DNA from: Yamagishiella unicocca
Lineage: Eukaryota > Chlorophyta > Chlorophyceae > Chlamydomonadales > Volvocaceae
Length of the DNA: 64,000 nt
Assembly: GCA_003116995.1 (NCBI GenBank)
Contig: BDSL01000204.1
Coordinates: forward strand, 1 to 64,000
Reading direction: 5' to 3'
The notes beneath the pieces are model-generated. The model had not been told where the DNA came from and ran no database searches. It worked only from the letters and a program-made list of their open reading frames with translations. The position numbers were made by a program, and so were the translations under genes. Below are positions 1 through 9,400 of the stretch, piece by piece. Each line of letters begins with the position of its first letter. Within the stretch, counting starts at the first letter, position 1.

Positions 1-113
1 TGCAATGTTAGTAACATGTCGTAGTATCTTTAAATTGGTAACAGTGACATGGAATGAGAATCGTTCCCAAGAGTGATCGTTGTCGTTGTGTTTGTAATAT
101 ATTGTTTGTGATA

Positions 114-791
114 TTATTGTGTTTTTGTTTGTGTTTTGAGTAATACACAGCAGGAACTAAATGACATAGCGACAGTAGCCTCAAAATGCCTTCCGCATGC
201 CCTTCGTGTCGATGTAGGGCGACCCAGCTCGTAGGTCACCATGAACATCGGGTCAGTGGCGTCTTTCGGCTCAAACTCCATGTCAATGCGGCATGCCTCG
301 ACGTTGTAGAAGAGAACCGCACTGTTGTACTGCTTGCGGAGAACCTCCTGCATGGTCGGGAACTGGTCGAGTGTCGCGTTGCAAGGCAATTCGACCAACC
401 GGGCTGCTTGTGCCAAAAGAACTCTTTGCCCGGAACCTTCTCGATGTAAGAGAAGCCATTTTGGGAGCTTCAGCACCACAACATCGGAGTCGGGACGGCG
501 ATACCGATGGACGGTGGCAAGGTAGGGGATGCCAGCATGCTCAAACCGGAAGAACAGCTTTCCTTGACCTTGCGGACCATGTCGAAGGAGAAGTGCTGCC
601 CCTGAAAGACGTTTGTGTCAAGAAAGCTCCCAAACAACTCATCCAACAGCGGCGAAGGCCTGCCCTCAGCAGACTGCCAGAAAACTATCTTCATGCGCTC
701 CTCGACATCGTTGCGCTCGCGGCAACCTGCATATCGCCCTGAGCGCGAAGCTCCCCTTGGACGTGTCGCGAATCACCTTGAGCGCCGACAT
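114..791 (-). pseudogene. Frameshifted gene of unknown function
   Basis: Three minus-strand reading frames join end to end with matching protein-like character. One starts at the ATG at 791 (MSALKV...), the second covers about 694-480, and the third runs about 479-114. The frame changes near 700 and near 485 each need a single-base indel. I recognise no domain. The middle part carries an FWQSAEG stretch and the last part is rich in hydrophobic and charged residues. Because the protein-like signal continues across both breaks, I call one gene that is either mutated or misread. A TATATAG-free, AT-rich leader precedes it, then the small transposon at 874. Confidence 0.45.
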
Positions 792-873
792 GTCTAACGC
801 GCACTTATGATATATGCTAGGTAAATAACCTAGGTAAAGGAAATATCTTAACACGTATATGATACAGTGCTGC

Positions 874-971
874 CAGCGTTGGTACCGTAATGTAATACGC
901 CAAAACAGGTATAATCAGAAACTCATGACCTTATGTCATTTCAATGCGTAATGCATTACGGTGCAACGCTG
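874..971. mobile_element. Degenerate 100-bp-family MITE
   Basis: It begins CAGCGTTGGTACCGTAAT and ends CATTACGGTGCAACGCTG, so the ends are inverted repeats of the same family as 5545-5644 and 50650-50749. It is 98 bp long with a few changes. The flanking 8-mers (866-873 and 972-979) do not match, so this is probably an older copy or one end has been rearranged. Confidence 0.7.
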
Positions 972-1547
972 CGTGTATATGACCACTCAGCGTCTATATG
1001 ACACGCGGGTCTTGGCCTGTCCACTATTCGCGACGTTGCGTTTAGTAAAGGTCAGCAGTGCCTCTAAAAGAATGTCTCTTGTTGGGCATTGGGTAGTACG
1101 GAAGTCGAAGGCCGTACGTCACCTTTTCACCCTTCCTTGCCATTCCCGCAACCGTTTGTATTACAATTCAGATTGTCGGAGAATAGGTCCAGTCACAACG
1201 GACCTCATGATAAGTGACTCATGTTCAATGACAATGGACCTCGTGTTCAGTGTTAATGACAACGGACATCGTGTATAGTGACATGATAACGAATCTAATG
1301 TACAAGTTTCCTGCCTGAAAATGGAAAAATCTGCCAAATCTGATGTGCTATTTGTTATGATTCGTATTGTTATGGTTTTTTCTTCTTCTTACTTCTTCTT
1401 TACTTCTCACTGCAAAAACACTGGGCACAAACAACCAAAACAGCAGAAAACAGAAAACATTCCTAACTATTGAACATCCCTTACTATTGAATATGTGTAA
1501 CTAGCACGTCGAATTGTATTCTGAATACTGAACTGAACTAAACCGAA
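972..1547. other. Intergenic stretch without a recognisable gene
   Basis: No convincing reading frame is seen. The interval holds a short imperfect repeat of the kind 'gtgacaatggacctc' (about 1190-1290), then a T/C-rich run (about 1378-1410) and an A-rich segment before the 3' end of the minus-strand gene that ends at 1548. Confidence 0.5.
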
Positions 1548-2670
1548 TTACACCGAATCAACCTTCTCAGAAATGAGTGATGCGAACCTCATCATCATGT
1601 CGGTATCAATGTGAGTGACCGACTTGACGGATCCCCATCGTTCCGTGCCCATCATGTTGGAGGCAAGCGGCTCGGGGCCAGCCAGTACGAGCACAGATGC
1701 GTCGCCCACGCCGACCATCAGGTCCCGCTCCTCCATCTGAACACGGCACCGGTGACATCGGTCTTGCCGTACATGAGCATCGCGCAAAAGGACACCCAGT
1801 CAAAGGGCACACACTTGCCCTTGAGGTGCGGGCGATCGTACCACGCGTCACTGATCTGTGCCAACAGGCCCTCAAGGCCCAGGCTGGTCTTCACGTCCTG
1901 GGCATCCTCAAAGCGCAGGAGGTTGTTGCAGACATTGTTGCTCACAAAGAGGAGCTCAATGTCATGCTTCTTGGCGATGTCCAGGATGATCCGGACTCCT
2001 TCTGGCTGTAGATTGCGTTCATGGTCGAACGAGCATCCCTCCCTGGCAGGCTCAATGTCATAGGCTCCATTTCGGCCAAGATGCCCGCCATGAAGACGAT
2101 CGGCTTACCCGATGTCTTAATCTTCTGGCCCAGCACCTGAATGATCTCGTCTCCGAAGAGCTTCTTTAGCTCGACCAGGTAGCCGACGGATCCGTTTACG
2201 TCAATAATGATGGCTGTGATCTCCGGGTCCTTGATACGCATGGCAATGTAATCCATGCTTTCCAGTCCATGTTCCACGCCCTCATATGCTTCGATGATCG
2301 GGCCATATCCCTTGACTTCGTTGAACGCAAACTTGTGTGGAATCACGTTGCGCGAGTTCAGCGGCCCCTTGACAATGATCGATGACGGGCAGAGCAGCCG
2401 AAGCAGCTTGGCAGACGTCTCCATCACCTCCTCGCCGTAGAGGGGGTCGTGCTTCATCATGTTGATCTCACTGATGTCGGGACACGCACGCCTCTCTGGC
2501 ACAATGATCGCACATACCATTCGCGGAGTATTCTTGCAGACCTGGTGAGCGGCAGCAGCAATCATATAGCCATCGAAGTCGGTGGTGTCGCCGGATTGGA
2601 TGTAGAGCATCGCACCATAAGGTTCGATAAAGTGATGGTATCCAGTCAAGATATCACTGTCGATGGACAT
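1548..2670 (-). pseudogene. Nucleoside-hydrolase-like protein, frameshifted
   Basis: The start chosen is the ATG at 2670 (MSIDSD...). Upstream codons up to 2901 run through an inverted repeat and look non-coding. Near the N terminus an Asp cluster (SGDTTDFDGYMIAAA) resembles the Ca/ribose-binding Asp motif of inosine-uridine nucleoside hydrolases, which cleave the N-glycosidic bond of nucleosides. A central KPIVFMAGILAE stretch fits that family's core strand, and a later IELLFVSNNV segment follows. The frame changes near 1950-1990 and again near 1750, and the final segment ends at 1548. The family call rests on pattern similarity. The breaks mean the gene is inactive or misread. Confidence 0.45.
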
Positions 2671-2689
2671 ACTTCTACTGTAGGCCACT

Positions 2690-2770
2690 GAAGGCGTATG
2701 AGACTCGTATGAGTTGATTGATGAATAGTTGAATATGAAATATATGCCTACACGCCCTATATATATGGTA
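2690..2770 (-). promoter_or_regulatory. TATA-rich leader of the 2670 gene
   Basis: Read on the minus strand, runs such as TATATGTATATATAGGGCG lie about 80-100 bases upstream of the chosen ATG at 2670. This is a plausible AT-rich promoter. No consensus was tested. Confidence 0.3.
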
Positions 2771-2816
2771 TATGGAAGATCGTACTGAATCGTACTGAAT
2801 CGTACTTGTTTGTTTA

Positions 2817-2989
2817 TAGTTTCAATATTTTGCGAATTACACAGCAATCTATACCTGGGATTAATGCGTTTTGTTTGTGATTGATTTGTGGCATTTGTCA
2901 AGAAAGATGGTTAAATCTCTTTTTTTAATTTGAAACAGTCATCAATCCAAAGTATAGATTGCTGTGTAATTCGCAAAATATTGAAACTA
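2817..2989. repeat. 37-bp perfect inverted repeat with 99-bp spacer
   Basis: The left arm 2817-2853 is the reverse complement of the right arm 2953-2989 (arm core TTTGCGAATTACACAGCAAT). The arms flank a T-rich spacer. The structure lies between two divergent reading frames. It could be a foldback element, a bidirectional regulatory region or the remains of a mobile element. No flanking duplication is evident. Confidence 0.8.
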
Positions 2990-3084
2990 AAAATAGAGTT
3001 AATGAGAGACTCCCTGTAAACAACGAATTACCTACAAAAAACTACGAATTATCTACGAAACATATCATAGTAATTATCGTAATT

Positions 3085-3249
3085 ATGTGGTATATCGTCG
3101 ACCCTAAGGTCCTCGTGTTTGAGCAGTTGACCTCTTCTGGCAATCCAACAGTAATGGCGATGGCTGATGTAGGCAAGCCATACAATGCACCGTGTCCACC
3201 ATCAACGCCGGCACCCGTCGAGCGTTCCCCACGTATTCCGAAGTTCTAG
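3085..3249 (+). pseudogene. Enolase-N-terminus-like fragment
   Basis: A 54-codon frame contains SGNPTV followed exactly 15 residues later by PS. This spacing matches the start of enolases (a GNPTV block, then the PSGAS catalytic loop). The frame then loses similarity and stops. A frame change after the PS could explain this, since the +2 frame runs on as a short open stretch to about 3260. Nothing enolase-like follows, so at best this is a remnant. It is also possible that the similarity is chance. Confidence 0.3.
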
Positions 3250-3251
3250 AG

Positions 3252-3345
3252 GACTAGAGTCCTTGAGTCCTTGAGTCCTTGAGTGATTGAGTGAGTTCGA
3301 ATGAGTTCGAATGAGTTCGAATGAGTTCGTGAGTGAGTTCGTGAA
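3252..3345. repeat. Short tandem repeats (gagtcctt, gagttcgaat)
   Basis: Consecutive copies of 'cttgagtc' are followed by copies of 'gagttcgaat'. They fill the gap between the enolase-like fragment and the end of the eIF4E gene. Confidence 0.8.
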
Positions 3346-3376
3346 TTAGAGGACATATTGCCCCTAATGGGTTTTT

Positions 3377-3967
3377 TCATATGCTGGTTCCAGGCGGTTT
3401 AACCTGAAGCAATCGTTCTGTGTTGGCTTTGATACAATCCATGTGGCTCTTGTATAGTATTTCACCCGAATACCACGACGGTACAAATAGGTCTTCCGAT
3501 CGCTGCAACTTATCATCTTTGAGCCACACCTTGATGATGCTAAAATATTTTTTGGGGCTGATAGAGATACCGTTGATGGATTCCCATAGATCTTCAGGTT
3601 GAGCCATCTGTTCCCCTAGGACCTTCATGCTGATGGCCTCCCAGGTCCTCGAAGCATCAGATTTGGAGACTTTCATGGAAATGCAACCTCCATACATATT
3701 ACTCTTGTCGTCCCAGCAAGGATATACGCCTTCGCGCATCAGGAAAAACATGTTCTCAGCAACTAGACCTTCGACACATGATTGAACCGCCCAAAAGTCC
3801 TCTACTGTGCTAATGTCTGCCAGGCGCACATAACTCGGAAGAGTCCAGTCGGGACTGTCTGACGAGTGGAAATACAGTGTCCATGAATCATTTAGGTATG
3901 TTGTCATATCCGATACGAAAGTAGCATCATCGCCATGAACTTCGGGGATATTTGCAAGATTGGACAT
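3377..3967 (-). CDS. eIF4E-like mRNA cap-binding protein
   Basis: The predicted 196-residue protein has the eIF4E pattern. WTLYFH begins the fold (W29). W41 is followed by YVRLADISTVEDFWAV (W59). MREGVYPCWDDKSNMYGG carries W85 and the acidic pair that holds the m7G base. W109 and KVWLKDD (W148) complete the family's conserved Trp set. eIF4E binds the 5' cap and recruits ribosomes, and many giant viruses carry one, presumably to favour viral mRNAs. The length is close to the usual 180-220 residues and the frame is intact. Upstream lies a block of ATATGG-rich repeats at 4014-4095. Confidence 0.88.
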   Translation of the reverse strand: MSNLANIPEVHGDDATFVSDMTTYLNDSWTLYFHSSDSPDWTLPSYVRLADISTVEDFWAVQSCVEGLVAENMFFLMREGVYPCWDDKSNMYGGCISMKVSKSDASRTWEAISMKVLGEQMAQPEDLWESINGISISPKKYFSIIKVWLKDDKLQRSEDLFVPSWYSGEILYKSHMDCIKANTERLLQVKPPGTSI

Positions 3968-4013
3968 TTCAATGACTCTCTATGTCCAGCAAATAAACTA
4001 TTCATCGAACCTA

Positions 4014-4095
4014 TATGTCCATTGTCATATGCCTATTGTCATATGCCTATTTTCATATGGGATATTTCCATATGGGATATTGACATATGGACAAT
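4014..4095. repeat. ATATG-rich tandem repeats upstream of eIF4E
   Basis: Repeated units such as 'tgtcatatgcctat' and 'catatgggatatt' fill the gap between the divergent 5' end of eIF4E and the 3' end of the HIRAN gene. This may be an AT-rich promoter region. Confidence 0.6.
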
Positions 4096-4103
4096 TCTAT
4101 TGA

Positions 4104-4364
4104 TTACATGTTAACAATTCCAATGTGATCGTAACGGAGAGAGCATACTTGAAACCTAGTGCCCACATCTACAAGTGGTCTGGCGTCCTCCTGACGAATA
4201 CGTGGGATGTAACCAACAAGCCTACCCTCATGCTTCACTGCGATTGCATTGCAGTCATACTGATTTGATGGCTCGTACTCCACAGACACGATATCGCCTA
4301 GCTGCACGAGGGATGCGGATGCCCTCCGTGCAAAAACACCGGCGAGGATGAACTCCTCAACCAT
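4104..4364 (-). CDS. Stand-alone HIRAN-domain protein
   Basis: The HIRAN pattern is clear in 86 residues: FILAGVFARR, then GDIVSVEYEPSNQYDCNAIAV, then GRLVGYIPR. HIRAN domains bind 3' ends of single-stranded DNA and occur alone or fused to SNF2/RING proteins of the Rad5/HLTF type. I chose the ATG at 4364 because the open frame upstream has no ATG before a stop at about 4475. The frame begins just before the domain, so the protein is essentially the domain only. A SNF2-RING ATPase is encoded at 22321-24477, so the Rad5-like parts exist as separate genes here. Confidence 0.75.
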   Translation of the reverse strand: MVEEFILAGVFARRASASLVQLGDIVSVEYEPSNQYDCNAIAVKHEGRLVGYIPRIRQEDARPLVDVGTRFQVCSLRYDHIGIVNM

Positions 4365-4686
4365 GTCTCCGTGTCTCCTGGTCTTCTCCAGTCTCAGTCG
4401 TTGCGCAACAACAATCAATGAACACACGTATTTGATATTGGTCGTGATATGGTGGTCGTTCTACAAATCCAAAGCAAATGTACTCTTAATATGCATGAGA
4501 CCAAACTCAGTAAATCATCCTATTCATCGCCTATTTAAAAATATCGATTGTGTATTCCCGTGACCACATGTATGATAATGGTACTTCCTTTAGTTGCCCG
4601 GCGAGATTGTTCAAGTTGGTATTTTCCGTACTTGTTTCCGTACTTGTTGTCAAACTAATTGTCAAACTATTATCGTACATGTGTTG

Positions 4687-5472
4687 ATGGCAATGCAATC
4701 GTACGTTTCTGTGGACAAGAAAATAAGTTTACCGCATCGGTTTGAGGAGAAAGTAACAGCGAATGCCGTGATCTTTGAGGACCCCGAGTTGAAAACATAC
4801 ATTGTTTCACAGGCTGACACTGTCAATGTTGTTGGAGTTAGCTTCTGTGTTCCCATCCACCCTTCATCTCAATGTTATGTAATAGATCCAGAAAAGCTCC
4901 CTGATGGGCTTGGCATCGTACAAGACGTCCTGTTGAAGTTTGCGAAAACGAAGCACAGTACACATGGTCACCACTACTCGGTATCGGTACATGGTCACCA
5001 CTACTCAGTATATCCCGCGCAACGCATGCTATTTACCGAGTTCTGTGAGTCCGTGTCAAAGCTCAAAGACCAGCTCTGCGACGCTTGCTACTTCAGCTGG
5101 CGGATAGCCCAGGAGGAGGGAGTCGATAAGGGCATCAAGGAGCCCTCCACAATGTCAATGCGGGTTGTGTGTGAAGCATTATACGCGATGTGGGAACACC
5201 CCGGGAGCTCTCTTAATGACGCACACATGGCCTATCTGCTTATGCACGATATCAAGGCCCGTGATTCCACCATCGAACACCTTTGCCAGCAGGACTCAAC
5301 GTATGTGAGGCTCGTATACAGGGCCATCCGCGCGTACATGAAGAGCGTGGACCAGTTGACTTGTATCTTTGCCAACGTGGGTGGTTACACTGATAGCATC
5401 CGTAAGGACCTGGAGAACGTCATTCCCGTTTACCTGCACATTCCGGATTCGGATAGCGATGTGGAAGGATGA
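4687..5472 (+). CDS. Unknown 261-residue protein
   Basis: The start is taken at the ATG at 4687 (MAMQSYV...), since the upstream in-frame part is Cys-rich and unlikely. No domain is recognised. There is a tandem duplication of HGHHYSV near residues 96-108, several Cys and an acidic tail (PDSDSDVEG). The TGA stop at 5470-5472 lies inside the 8-bp target-site duplication of the transposon that begins at 5474, so insertion happened exactly at the gene end and kept the stop. Confidence 0.7.
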   Translation: MAMQSYVSVDKKISLPHRFEEKVTANAVIFEDPELKTYIVSQADTVNVVGVSFCVPIHPSSQCYVIDPEKLPDGLGIVQDVLLKFAKTKHSTHGHHYSVSVHGHHYSVYPAQRMLFTEFCESVSKLKDQLCDACYFSWRIAQEEGVDKGIKEPSTMSMRVVCEALYAMWEHPGSSLNDAHMAYLLMHDIKARDSTIEHLCQQDSTYVRLVYRAIRAYMKSVDQLTCIFANVGGYTDSIRKDLENVIPVYLHIPDSDSDVEG

Positions 5473-5473
5473 T

Positions 5474-5662
5474 CAGCGTTGTGTCCGTAATGATACACCC
5501 TTAAATCAATTTGTAAAACAAACTTAAGGTTTAGTTAATACGGGCAGCGTTGGCACCGTAATTGAATTACGCAGAAAATGGTATAACCAGGAAAAAAAAG
5601 CTCCATGTCCTTTTTGGCGTAATGCAATTACGGTGCCAACGCTGAATACGGGCACAACGCTG
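5474..5662. mobile_element. 81-bp-family MITE interrupted by a second MITE
   Basis: It begins CAGCGTTGTGTCCGTAAT and ends CACAACGCTG. Its flanks are AGGATGAT (5466-5473) and AGGATGAC (5663-5670), an 8-bp duplication with one change. The interior holds the 100-bp element 5545-5644. Removing that element and one 8-bp duplication leaves 81 bp, the size of the copies at 50366 and 57353. Confidence 0.9.
5545..5644. mobile_element. 100-bp-family MITE nested in the 5474 element
   Basis: The ends CAGCGTTGGCACCGTAATTG and CAATTACGGTGCCAACGCTG form terminal inverted repeats of about 28 bp with one mismatch. It is flanked on both sides by AATACGGG (5537-5544 and 5645-5652), an exact 8-bp duplication of the host element. 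There is no coding capacity, so it must be moved by a transposase encoded elsewhere. Confidence 0.93.
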
Positions 5663-5728
5663 AGGATGACAGAGGTCATTCAATATATATGAAACCAAGA
5701 AAAACATCAATCATCACAAACATATAAC

Positions 5729-6412
5729 ATGCCTTGTAATGCTATTCTCAAGCGTGGACCGAGGAAGGGTGAAGCATGTGGCGCCAAGTGCAGGTTAGTG
5801 GAATGCTCTCGACATCAGAGAATGAATACAGCCACATTCGATGCTCCAAACGACATCATCATTCTTGTTCTACACAACCTGGCATCAAGCAAGTGCAAGA
5901 ACCGCTTACAGTCTTTGAAAGTGTACAAGGCGCTCCGCATAATGCAAACAACATCAGCATTAATGTACGACAGCATCAAACGTATTATTGATACAACATT
6001 CTATAATACGTTGGTCGAATGGAATATAATATTTCCAACTAAAGGCCAAGACATCAAGGGACATCTGGATTTGCTTCTCTTTCGCACTTGCTCATTGTGC
6101 AAAGGCATTCGGAATGTTGAGTTGTACATGGAGTTCTCAATGCGCATGTGCCCGTACTGTTATGGCTTAGCTACTATGTCTGAACGAGAAATCCGGTTAG
6201 TATGTAATACAATAAGTAATACAACAGGATCTACGAAATTATTAAATTATATGAGAATTACCTCTGGATTGCGATGTACATATACTGGACGTTACATGAG
6301 GTCTGAAGTGTATGACAGAATTAAATGTTCCGTTGATAACCAAACATTTGAGCTAATAGAGAAATGTCATGGTTCGATTTTTTCGATTTTGAATTTAACT
6401 GTTCCAATATGA
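5729..6412 (+). CDS. Cys-rich, possibly F-box-like protein
   Basis: The protein has 227 residues. The N terminus has CNAILKRGPRKGEACGAKC, a Cys pattern often seen at the start of short zinc-binding giant-virus proteins. Residues about 38-75 (APNDIIILVLHNL ... YDSIKRI) have the Pro-hydrophobic-Leu spacing of an F-box. A later CSLCKG ... CPYCYG pair looks like a zinc ribbon. F-box proteins recruit substrates to SCF ubiquitin ligases, but this identification is tentative. A TATATATGAAACC run about 45 bases upstream may be its promoter. Confidence 0.6.
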   Translation: MPCNAILKRGPRKGEACGAKCRLVECSRHQRMNTATFDAPNDIIILVLHNLASSKCKNRLQSLKVYKALRIMQTTSALMYDSIKRIIDTTFYNTLVEWNIIFPTKGQDIKGHLDLLLFRTCSLCKGIRNVELYMEFSMRMCPYCYGLATMSEREIRLVCNTISNTTGSTKLLNYMRITSGLRCTYTGRYMRSEVYDRIKCSVDNQTFELIEKCHGSIFSILNLTVPI

Positions 6413-6485
6413 TTCAATTAATTGTCACTCCCCCGAGTAGAATAGTAATAACTACCCGCATATCATCTTAACCTCTATATTTGCA

Positions 6486-9400
6486 ATGACGACTTCATTG
6501 CCGTTCAACGCGGCCCTATACCTCTATCTAAATCCGATTCTGTCAACACAATGTAATATCAGGACCACTGTCGATGCTGAGGAAGTGTACAATACGTGGG
6601 GACACGATCTCCCATCTTATTTGCCAGACAGGCCCTCGAACTTCAGTGCCGAGGTGTACCTTACATTGAACAAAGACCGTTTTAGCATTACAGAAATTAA
6701 TCAAGCGGTGAAGCTCGATTACCAGTTCGATGGAACAGATTCAGACCAAAATCTGAATTCGGGTGTTTTCTTGCCTCTAGCAATGTTGCCAGCCCAGACA
6801 ACAAATGTCACACCAACAATGGTGGAGTTCACGACCTCGGTGGCGCCTTTTGTCACGCGGGGAAATCGTGTAAAGTTCTCCGCCATCGATAACCTCACAC
6901 GAGTCCCGTTCTATTTCTTCTCATCCGTGTCAACCATTTCGGACAACGGCCTCATCATTTACGTTACAGATCCGTTGCCTATGCAAGCTCGATCATCTGG
7001 CGCATCGTGCACTTTCATTGGTGAGGAAATAATTGATCCAACAAGAGTTGCCTTGATTGGTGCTGCCAGGATATTTGCTCAGGATTCCAATGCGGGCAAT
7101 CCATACAGCTCCCTTGATGACCCAAATATCAAGGAATTCGACTCACACCTGTACCGATTGCTTTACCCAAAGGCGGTATCGATGACTCCTCGTGATGCAT
7201 ATCTCGACTGCGTCGGAAAACAGGTCGAGTCAAATTACAGGGTCCGTATAGGTGACGACATCATTGCAAAGTACGCACCTCGTGTTGACTTCAAGACAGT
7301 TGTTATATCGAACGGTTTAATTATAGAGGAGACTGCTGTCCTTGATGTCCGTGGAAATTCGACATTATCGGATACCATCATCACCGGTGCATTGACAGTA
7401 CAATCAAACATCACTGTTATTGGGGACGTCATGATATCCGGAAAGCTAGATGTCAACGACATGACAGTCAACCATGATTTTGAGATCATGGGCAACCTTA
7501 CAGTATTTGGTGCAGAGATACGAGCTGTAAACATCATCGCGAGTTCAAATATTCAAGCCACAGACCTTTTTGCAAATTCAAATGTGCAAGCACAGAGTGT
7601 CATTGCTTCAAAGAATGTGGAAGCTCAAAATGTCAATGCTACGTTCAATGTGCAAGCTCTCAACGTAATTTCCTTATCTAATGTTCTGGCGCAGAATGTA
7701 ATTGCAGCATCCAATATACAAGCACAGAACATTACGGCTTCAACAAATGTGCAAGCACGCAACGTCATTGCCTCCTCCAATGTGCAGGCACAGGGATTTA
7801 TTGCGTCAACGTATGTTCAAGCCCAGGATTTCATCGCGTCATCCAATGTGCAAGCACAGACCATGAGTGCCTCGAAGAATGTTCAAGCCGTAAACTTCGT
7901 TGCATCATCTAATGTGCAGGCACAGGGAATTATTGCGTCAACGTTTGTTCAAGCTCAGGATTTCATCGCGTCATCCAATGTGCAAGCACAGACCATGATT
8001 GCATCGAAGAATGTTCAAGCCGTAAACTTCGTTGCATCATCTAATGTGCAGGCACAGGGAATTATTGCGTCAACGTATGTTCAAACCCAGGATTTCATCG
8101 CGTCATCCAATGTGCAAGCACAGACTGTGGTTGCATCGAAGAATGTTCAAGCCGTAAACTTCGTTGCATCATCTAATGTGCAAGCACAGACTGTGATTGC
8201 TTCGAACAATGCACAAGCCTTAAACTTCATTGCATCATCTAATGTGCAGGCACAGGGAATTACTGCATCGACATATGTTCAAGCCCAGGATGTCATCGCG
8301 GCATCCAATGTGCAAGCACAGAGCATGATTGCTTCGAAGAATGTTCAAGCCCTAAATGTCATTGCCTCCTCTAATGTGCAGGCACAGGGAATTACTGCAT
8401 CGACATATGTTCAAGCCCAGGATGTCATCGCGGCATCCAATGTGCAAGCACAGAGCATGATTGCTTCGAAGAATGTTCAAGCCCTAAATGTCATTGCCTC
8501 CTCTAATGTGCAGGCACAGGGAATTATTGCATCGATGTATGTTCAAGCCCAGGATGTCATCGCGGCATCCAATGTGCAAGCACAGAGCATGATTGCTTCG
8601 AAGAATGTTCAAGCCCAGAGCATCATTGCCTCATCTAATCTCCAAGCCCAGAGCATCATTGCCTTGTCGAGTATTCAAGCTCAGAGCGTAATTGCATCTA
8701 CGAATATGCAGGCATACGGCATTGTTGCATTGTCAAACATACAAGCTCAGAGCATCGTTGCATCTATGAATATGCAGGCTCAGAGCATCGTTGCTTTGTC
8801 GAGTATACAAGCACAAGACATTCGGTCCATGGCTATTGTACATGGTATTGACTTCATTGCATCATCAAATGTTTACACCAGGAGCTTAACTGCGACATTG
8901 GGATTGCAAGCTATTGATATCACAGCGGCGTCAAACATACAGGGCATGAATGTACTAGCAACTTCAAATGTATATGCGCAAAATATAGTAGCATCGTCGA
9001 ATATTGAGGCTCAGAGCATTCTTGCTAGTTCAAGTCTGAAGGTACAAGGCAATGTGATGATTGGGGCAGCCAATTTATCTGTTGTAAGTGCTCCGATGGC
9101 AACAACGTTGACCCTCACAGGAGTAACCAGCTTCGCCTGTGACACAAGTACGCTCATTGTAAAAGAAATGAAGGCTGTTTCTGATAGGCGCCTAAAAAAG
9201 AATATCAAACGGAATGTTAGAAGAGACGAGCGGAATGATCTTCAAAAGCTAATGCATGTTGCTGTCCATGACTTCATGTTTAGAGGTCGATCATCTCCCA
9301 AAAAAGGATTCATTGCACAGCAATTAGAAGAACACTATCCCGAGGCTGTTAGTAAGATACCTCGACGGATGGAGGTAACCTGTCTCCATGAAGCAAATGG

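Noticed and set aside
186..810. Several plus-strand frames opposite the first gene
   Set aside because: Composition is unlike protein and the minus strand carries the coherent, though broken, sequence.
2671..2901. N-terminal extension of the nucleoside-hydrolase-like gene
   Set aside because: It runs through one arm of the inverted repeat and a TATA-rich stretch, and lacks family similarity.
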